Shown here one piece after another: positions 59,276 through 64,000 of a stretch of 64,000 nt of DNA (position 1 is its first letter; every line of letters begins with the position of its first letter). Position numbers and translations under genes: made by a program. Location of the stretch: NCBI RefSeq assembly GCF_001189515.2, contig NZ_CP012069.2, positions 2,480,001-2,544,000 on the forward strand, written 5' to 3'. The notes beneath the pieces were generated by a model. That model did not search any database, was not told the DNA's origin, and saw only the letters and a list, made by a program, of their open reading frames with translations. The DNA is from Olsenella sp. oral taxon 807 (GTDB lineage: Bacteria; Actinomycetota; Coriobacteriia; Coriobacteriales; Atopobiaceae).

Positions 59276-60190
59276 CTACCTTTCCTTCGTCTCTGCCGAC
59301 CCCTCTTGCCTCCAGCGCAACGACTCGGGATCCCATGAGGCATCATGCCCGAAGAATCCCCTGAGGGCGGGATCGAAGAACGCGGAGGCGAGCGACGATG
59401 CCGCCTCGAACGGGGCATACTTCTCGGGAACGCCGCTCTTTTTGGCGAACGCGGCGAAGCTCCCAGCCCAAGCTGCAGGTGCCTCGAAGCGCCTCGGCAC
59501 GCTCATGCCGCGCCTAGAGCACTCGCACTTGATCGAGCGGACGAGATCCTTGAGGAGAAGGGTGACGTTCGTTGAGTAGTAGACGACATCGACAAGGTCC
59601 TTCATCCTCGATGAAGGCCAGCCACCAGGCTGCATCTCCATTATGGCGCACAGCTTGTCGGCCAGCTGGTCGGGAAGCGGATAGACGAGATAACCGCACG
59701 ACTCGAGCCCCTCGACGCAAACCCTGTTGGCGGGAGATATGCGCTCCGCGGGCTGCGTGATGCTGCAGTCGAGCGACAGATCGACGAGGATGGGGTCCTT
59801 CTCCTCGTGACCCAAGAAGGTCTGGAATCGCAGCTTGAGCAGGCGCGAGTAGCCGTTCTCATCCAGGGATTCCTCCCATTTGTCCAACTTGAACGTGAGG
59901 AAGTCGCCCATATCCTTGCCAGCAAGCGCGACGAGCGCCGTAAGGGCAGCCTCAGGCGATTCTCGAGAAGCCGTCACGAAGTCGATGTCTCGCGTGGCGC
60001 GGCCGTCGGGGATGCGCGCGAGCAGCCCACTCCCGCCCTTGAGGATGAAGCGCTCATCGGGGTCGCTGAAAACCCTGCACAGGAAGCGGTCACGCAAAGC
60101 CTGGCGATAGCCGTCTCCTGGATCGCCTCCGCTGTTGCGTATCGCCTTCTTCAGGGCCCTGTCGAACTGGCCGCCGTTCTCGTACGTCAT
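59276..60190 (-). CDS. AbiEii-type nucleotidyltransferase toxin (second system)
   Basis: 304 aa from ATG 60190. The nucleotidyltransferase motif is LKGGSGLLARIPDGRATRDI with D-x-D in RDIDFVTAS (about residues 48-72). The middle domain has DPILVDLSLDCS and the catalytic region PLPDQLADKLCAIME..SSRMKDLVDVV (Lys/Asp). Only distantly related to 34661-35608. The ATG overlapped the original antitoxin stop (GAATGA). An IS5-family element now sits 21 bp upstream, so expression relies on read-through or on IS-borne promoters. Confidence 0.85.
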   Translation of the reverse strand: MTYENGGQFDRALKKAIRNSGGDPGDGYRQALRDRFLCRVFSDPDERFILKGGSGLLARIPDGRATRDIDFVTASRESPEAALTALVALAGKDMGDFLTFKLDKWEESLDENGYSRLLKLRFQTFLGHEEKDPILVDLSLDCSITQPAERISPANRVCVEGLESCGYLVYPLPDQLADKLCAIMEMQPGGWPSSRMKDLVDVVYYSTNVTLLLKDLVRSIKCECSRRGMSVPRRFEAPAAWAGSFAAFAKKSGVPEKYAPFEAASSLASAFFDPALRGFFGHDASWDPESLRWRQEGSAETKER

Positions 60191-60210
60191 TCGTCCCGCC
60201 TTTTCGCTAG

Positions 60211-61561
60211 GAAAGCGATGATAAAGTCCCGCCGAGAAGCCCGGGACAGGGGCGGATCGCTGTCCATCCATACCTCCTACCTGCGGATATGATATAATTC
60301 GAGGTCGTTGGCGACTAGGTTGGGGGTATCCGCATGGCACAGCTCACATTCTCTGACGTCGAGATGGGCATGGGACGGAAGCGCGAGACCAGGCGCTCCC
60401 GGTTCCTCGACCGCCTCTCCAAGTCCTGCCCCTGGGACGCCTGGCTCGCCCTCGTGAGGGAGGCCCGCGGGGCCGACGCCGGGGCGAGGGGGGCCGGCCC
60501 CGCGATGGGCAGGCCGAGGGTCGACGACCTCGTGCTGCTGCGCATGTACATGGTGCAGGTCTGCTTCGGCCTCTCCGACCGCGAGTGCGAGGACCAGGTC
60601 TGGGACTCCGCGACGATGCGCTCCTTCGTCGGCGTGGCGCCCTTCGAGGTCCCCGACGCCACGACCCTGTGCAAGTTTCGCCACCTGCTCGAGCGCTGCG
60701 GGGTCGGCGAGGCCATGGTCTCCTCGGCCTTCGGGTCCGCCGCGGACGGAGGGCTCGCCGTGAGCCGGGGCACCATCGTGGACGCCACCTTCATCGAGAG
60801 CCCGTCGTCGACGAGGAACGCCGACGGCGCGCGGGATCCCGACGCCCACCAGGCCAAGAAGGGGCAGAACTGGCACTTCGGGTACAAGCTCGGGGTGGGC
60901 GTGGACGCCGAGACGGGCGTGCCGCACTCGGTGCGCATGGACGCCGCGAACGTCCACGACCTCGACCAGGTCCCCGACCTCGTGCGCGAGGGTGACGAGC
61001 GCGTCTGGGCCGACGCCGGCTACGTCGGCGTCGGGAGGAGGCCGGAGGTCGCCGGCGACCCCTCCCTCTCCGGCGTCGAGTGGATCGTCGCCAAGAGGCG
61101 CTCGCAGGTCGGCGAGGACGACCTGGTCGCAGAGGCCGCCAAGTCGGCCGCCCGCAGTGTCGTCGAGCACGTCTTCCACTGGGTCAAGGACATATTCGGG
61201 CTGCGGAAGACGCGCTATAAGGGGCTCGCCAAGGTGTCCAACCAGGCCTTCGCCGCCGTCGCCGCAGCCGGCTGCATGATCGCGAGGCGGGGACGGCGGC
61301 TCTGCGGGCCGCCCCTCGCGCTGTCGGCGGAGAGGATAGCCCTGCAACGCGAGAGGCTCGAGGAGCGGCGACGGAGGGCGGAGGGTGGGGCGCCGGCCGC
61401 GGCATAGCCTACCGCTGGCCGTCCCGCCATGGTCTGGGAGGCTGCGGCATGGCCCCCGGAGACCGGCGTAGCCCGCTTGGGGGCGTTGGAGCCCTCCTCA
61501 CGTCAAAAATCACCCATGCTGGTCCCGAAGGGACGGGATCGGCGACTTTATCATCGCTTTC
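60211..61561 (+). mobile_element. IS5-family insertion sequence, complete (1351 bp)
   Basis: Terminal inverted repeats GAAAGCGATGATAAAGTC lie at 60211-60228 and, inverted, at 61544-61561 (18 bp perfect, similarity continuing). Both ends are flanked by CTAG (60207-60210, 61562-61565), a 4-bp YTAR duplication typical of the IS5 subgroup. It carries one transposase (60334-61407). Removing it and one CTAG joins the antitoxin codons ..DALAKRRDE to a TGA that overlaps the toxin ATG, restoring a classical coupled operon. Confidence 0.93.
60334..61407 (+). CDS. IS5-family DDE transposase
   Basis: 357 aa. N-terminal DUF772-like part (QLTFSDVEMGMGRKRETRRS.., DRECEDQVWDSATMRSFVGV). DDE core: Asp in GTIVDATFIESPSS (about residue 152), Asp in VWADAGYVG (about 226), Glu in VVEHVFHWVKDIFGLRKTRY (about 275), with the Y-R-K end typical of IS5. 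The start is ATG 60334, with TATAAT at 60291-60296 giving an IS promoter. The frame is intact. Proline- and alanine-rich C-terminal tail (EGGAPAAA). Confidence 0.92.
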   Translation: MAQLTFSDVEMGMGRKRETRRSRFLDRLSKSCPWDAWLALVREARGADAGARGAGPAMGRPRVDDLVLLRMYMVQVCFGLSDRECEDQVWDSATMRSFVGVAPFEVPDATTLCKFRHLLERCGVGEAMVSSAFGSAADGGLAVSRGTIVDATFIESPSSTRNADGARDPDAHQAKKGQNWHFGYKLGVGVDAETGVPHSVRMDAANVHDLDQVPDLVREGDERVWADAGYVGVGRRPEVAGDPSLSGVEWIVAKRRSQVGEDDLVAEAAKSAARSVVEHVFHWVKDIFGLRKTRYKGLAKVSNQAFAAVAAAGCMIARRGRRLCGPPLALSAERIALQRERLEERRRRAEGGAPAAA

Positions 61562-62180
61562 CTAGCGCATCGTACAGGCTGGCCCCCGCCGGCATACCTA
61601 CTTTGGACCCCCTCGCGTCGACCGATTCCCTCAGTTCACCTTCGCCTTCGACGAGGCCCCTTCCGAGAGCGTCCGCGAGCACGTTCGCAACCAAGCTCAG
61701 ATCCTCCCCAGAGTCGATCAGGTCGACCACCGTGCGCCCGGGCTTCGTCGCGGGGACGCCAGAGACGATTGCTACGTCCTTCGGGTCGAGCCGACGCTTC
61801 CTGAGGATCAGGTTGGGGCGCTTGGTCTGCTTTCTTTCGGGGGTGCAGAACTCGTAGGGCGAAGGGCCGATCTCGCCGATCCCGTAGAGCCACGCCGCCG
61901 TTGCTCCCATGGCGACGGGCGCGCTTTCGGCCGAGATGTCGCCAGGGCGCCTCCTCGGGTCGATCGACAGCCATGCCGCCAGGACGTCTTCCTCCCGCAC
62001 GCTCGGCGAACCGCCCATGCGGTAGACACCCTTCGCGAGCCTCTCTATGTTGCCGAATCTCTCCAGCCTCGAGAGCGTGTATCGCTCGACGCCCAGCACC
62101 CCCGCCTGCGCAGTGGTGAAGAGCCCCCTTTGGGAAGAGGCAATGTCATTGATGGCTCGTATGGCTTCGATCGTTTTCAT
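61551..62180 (-). CDS. AbiEi-type antitoxin (second system), C-terminus rewritten by IS5 insertion
   Basis: 209 aa from ATG 62180 (MKTIEAIRAIND). Winged-helix N-terminus: GLFTTAQAGVLGVERYTLSR and LAKGVYRMGG. Antitoxin domain: DISAESAPVAMGATAAWLYG, FCTPERKQTKRPNLILRK and KPGRTVVDLIDSG. The native end ..LYDALAKRRDE is replaced by ..LYDALGKR stop, with the last codons and stop supplied by the IS end. The loss is small, so it may still work, but coupling to the toxin gene is broken by 1.35 kb. Its start codon lies in a perfect 20-bp palindrome. Divergent from nothing upstream within 150 bp except the long repeat. Confidence 0.85.
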   Translation of the reverse strand: MKTIEAIRAINDIASSQRGLFTTAQAGVLGVERYTLSRLERFGNIERLAKGVYRMGGSPSVREEDVLAAWLSIDPRRRPGDISAESAPVAMGATAAWLYGIGEIGPSPYEFCTPERKQTKRPNLILRKRRLDPKDVAIVSGVPATKPGRTVVDLIDSGEDLSLVANVLADALGRGLVEGEGELRESVDARGSKVGMPAGASLYDALGKR

Positions 62181-62218
62181 GCTTGCATTGTAGCATATTA
62201 TGCTACAATGCAAGCATG
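62178..62218 (-). promoter_or_regulatory. 41-bp perfect palindrome over the antitoxin start
   Basis: CATGCTTGCATTGTAGCATA (62178-62197), one base, then its exact complement (62199-62218). The antitoxin ATG is the innermost edge (62178-62180). AbiEi proteins repress their own promoter through inverted repeats, so this is the likely operator. The lack of an upstream Shine-Dalgarno suggests a leaderless or very short transcript. Confidence 0.75.
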
Positions 62219-62333
62219 TTGTTTGAGGAGATGCTATCGCGTACCTGCAAGTGAATAGTCACAGGTGGTTGGCATCTGCACTGAACGCTGCGCAGTCGCA
62301 GGTCGGTAGCTCGATCTCGGTTTAGGGATGAGG

Positions 62334-62610
62334 AAAAAGGCCCACGACGTCGATTTGAGGGCGCAAGGCGGGTCAAATCTCGTCCACGGGTCCATTCTAG
62401 ATGAACTCAAGCTATGAATAACTGCAGGTCAGCTGGTAAAGTTGTAACCTGCAAGCCACCTCTGCTCTACTCCCACTCGATTGTCACATCGGCCATCTCC
62501 GTGTAGTCAGCGTGCCGTCTGGCCTGCGATTCCCATCACTCTTCCACCTGAAAAAGCGTGTAGCCACCGTGTAGTCGGGGGTGACTACACTGGATGCAGT
62601 CACTTCAAGA
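62334..62610 (-). repeat. 277-bp long inverted repeat, right copy
   Basis: Complement of 35806-36082 with scattered substitutions. It holds the same GACTACA-type motifs (62515-62600) and the GATTTGA..TCAAATC stem (62352-62380). It ends exactly where the ISL3 derivative begins (62611). It lies upstream of the second AbiE system, whereas the left copy lies downstream of the first. Confidence 0.88.
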
Positions 62611-63263
62611 GGCTTTTCGGGGATTTGCGTAAGCTGACGCCCCGGTGAAGACGCCAACCTAGCGGCACTACCGCTCGCATGGGCCTGTTTTCTCCCACCA
62701 AGGGAAGAACGGCCACCGAGGAGGCGCCACCATGCCAGACAGCGTGCCCGAGGAGGCCCTGGGGCCGGGCCGCTCAGTGACCGGGGGCGCGGGGGCCGAG
62801 GGAGGCCCCGCGATCGCCTCGGCGAGGCCCCGGAGGCGCGCGCCGAGGCGTCCGGTGTGCGGCAGACGCTGCGAGGGCTACGACCGGCTGGCGACGCGAG
62901 GGCGGTTAGGGGGCCCGGGCTCCCGCTGCCCGAGAGGCCCGAGGACCTCACGGGGGGACAGGGGACGGCGCTCGCCGGCTCGCGCGGGCGCAGCCGCTGC
63001 CGGACGCCCGCGCTCGCGCGGCTGTCGCGCGAGGCGGGGCGAAAGCGGGAGGGCATCCTGAGGTCGACTGGGCTCGGGGTCCCAGACGCCCGCGCCTAGG
63101 CGGCGAGCGACAAGGCCAGGGTCGCGACCGGGCGGGGCTACGGGTCCCACGACATCGGCAACCTCATAGACCTCGTGATGCCCGGGTGCTCGGACCTGAG
63201 GCCAACGCTGCCGGGAGGGGCGGTGGTGACGCGATCTCTACCCACACGAACTCACGAAGCCTC
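62611..63263 (+). mobile_element. 653-bp decayed ISL3-family derivative
   Basis: Left end GGCTTTTCGGGGATTTGCGT (62611-62630) and right end ..ACTCACGAAGCCTC (to 63263) pair as imperfect terminal repeats, as in 33125-33449. Coding debris: MPDSVPEEALGPG, then in another frame LPERPEDLTGGQ (ISL3-type LLKRPEDLT motif), then ATGRGYGSHDIGNLIDLVMP and CSDLRPTLPGR. The frame is broken at several points and the catalytic part is missing. It retains more of the transposase than the 325-bp copy. Confidence 0.72.
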
Positions 63264-63405
63264 AGATTTGGGGGTATTTTGACAACAACAACGTGTCGAG
63301 CACCTTCCGTCGCGGGCTATGGGCAAAAAAACTAGGGCAGGACCGCTTTCGCAACCCCGCCCCGCAAAACCCTAAGATTTTTTAGCTGGATACATTATGG
63401 ACCGC

Positions 63406-64000
63406 CTAGATCCATCTGTCAAACACCCTGTTCAAGAAGGCCAGGGCGGAACGGAAATAGTCCGATCGGACATACCAGCCCGAACGCTCTTCTGATCTGG
63501 CGATGAAGGCGTCTACCAGTATACGGCACATCTCCCTGCTGTGGGTTCCTTTGATGAGCTCCCTGTAGGCGAAGGCCGTCATCGTTATCTGCTGGACCCT
63601 TGAGTTCGACATTTTCGAATGCCTCGCCCGCTTGTTCAGTCCGATTTCCGCAAGCGCGCGGGCGACCTCGTTCGGGGTCCGGACGTCGCTGGGCGCCCCG
63701 GGCGCGAAGCCGTTGACGATGGCCGTGGGCGCAGGCGTTTCTGACGGCCTTGACCTGCTTCAGCAGGTAGTGCTCCTTCCGCATTCCCCTATCGTCCCAT
63801 TTGAGGGCACAAAAGCGGTAGAAGTCGATGAACCCGCCGAACGAGATGAGCTCGACGAACACCCATACGGGATAGGCACCGTCGTACCTGCGGACAAGGT
63901 TGCCGCTGTACCTGTCGTTCTCGAGGCGCCTTATCTCGCCATTGCGGATGTCCAGGCTCTTCTTCGGAAGGCTCGCCAGGTAGTCCGCGACGATCGAGTA
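63406..64000 (-). pseudogene. Abi_2 (AbiD/F-like) abortive-infection protein, frameshifted and cut by the window edge
   Basis: The minus strand enters from beyond 64000: SLPKKSLDIRNGEIRRLEND, VWVFVELISFGGFIDFYRFC, HYLLKQVKAVRNACAHG. The RNxCAH motif is the hallmark of Abi_2/HEPN-like proteins. After RNACAHG (about 63735) the homologous reading continues in another frame: AIVNGFAPGAPSDVRTPNEV, KRARHSKMSNSRVQQITMTA, ending LNRVFDRWI stop (63406). One indel separates the halves. Unless it is a sequencing error, the gene is inactive. 63264-63405 is non-coding. Confidence 0.75.

Noticed and set aside
63700-63760. Programmed frameshift in the Abi_2 gene
   Set aside because: No slippery heptamer or stem was recognised at the change point, so mutation or sequencing error is preferred.
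1-64000. tRNA or rRNA genes
   Set aside because: No acceptor/T-arm combination or rRNA signature was seen; scattered GGTTCGA-like strings lack folding partners.

Overview
The window is high-GC DNA with Shine-Dalgarno-led genes, short intergenic gaps and ATGA-type gene overlaps. Gene content points to a host-associated actinobacterium of class Coriobacteriia (Olsenella/Atopobium-like). The pointers are secreted proteins with YRLYN..GEHLYT repeats, a lactate-racemase maturation locus, ECF transporters and many AAA_14/DUF4143 ATPases. The genus is inferred from gene content only. No rRNA, tRNA, CRISPR array or replication origin was recognised.

Layout. 1-1.25 kb is a non-coding repeat nest made of ISL3 ends, 58-bp GTGTACAC-ended elements and a dense array of a 20-bp repeat. 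A secreted CAP-domain protein follows (1257-2417). At 2.65-8.9 kb lies an ABC ATPase/FtsX-type permease operon whose permease has been broken twice. One break is a complete IS3-family element (2984-4992, perfect 30-bp ends, TAT duplication). The other is an IS1634-family element (5873-7853) flanked by a 338-bp direct repeat of the target gene. 9.3-13 kb holds two copies of an unknown two-gene cassette around a nucleotidyltransferase-like gene and its overlapping partner, which is a candidate undescribed system. Then come a UvrA2-like protein, an AAA ATPase, and an AAA ATPase plus subtilisin pair of the IetAS defence type (17.0-20.5 kb).

The 20.6-24.2 kb operon carries two aldo/keto reductases, a flavodoxin-like protein, a TetR regulator and a nonsense-mutated maltose-type acetyltransferase. 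larE-larB-larC (28.4-31.4 kb) faces a convergent larA (31.7-32.9 kb); together they make the nickel-pincer cofactor and the racemase that uses it. An AbiE pair lies at 33.9-35.6 kb. A leftward ECF-type operon (41-47.7 kb) has an S component, a T component, one polypeptide fusing two ECF ATPases to a complete ABC-exporter half, and a second exporter half. This resembles metallophore or heme import, which is an inference. Next are a CPBP protease, a DUF2339 membrane protein, an HD hydrolase, a class II Fic protein with a divergent ribbon-helix-helix gene, and a lantibiotic-immunity-like ABC pair. A second AbiE pair (59.3-62.2 kb) has an IS5-family element inserted exactly at the antitoxin/toxin junction. 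The window ends in a frameshifted Abi_2-like gene.

The region is an accessory and defence-rich area shaped by insertion sequences. A 277-bp sequence occurs at 35806-36082 and, inverted, at 62334-62610. At least four families of short palindromic repeats recur at distant intergenic sites.
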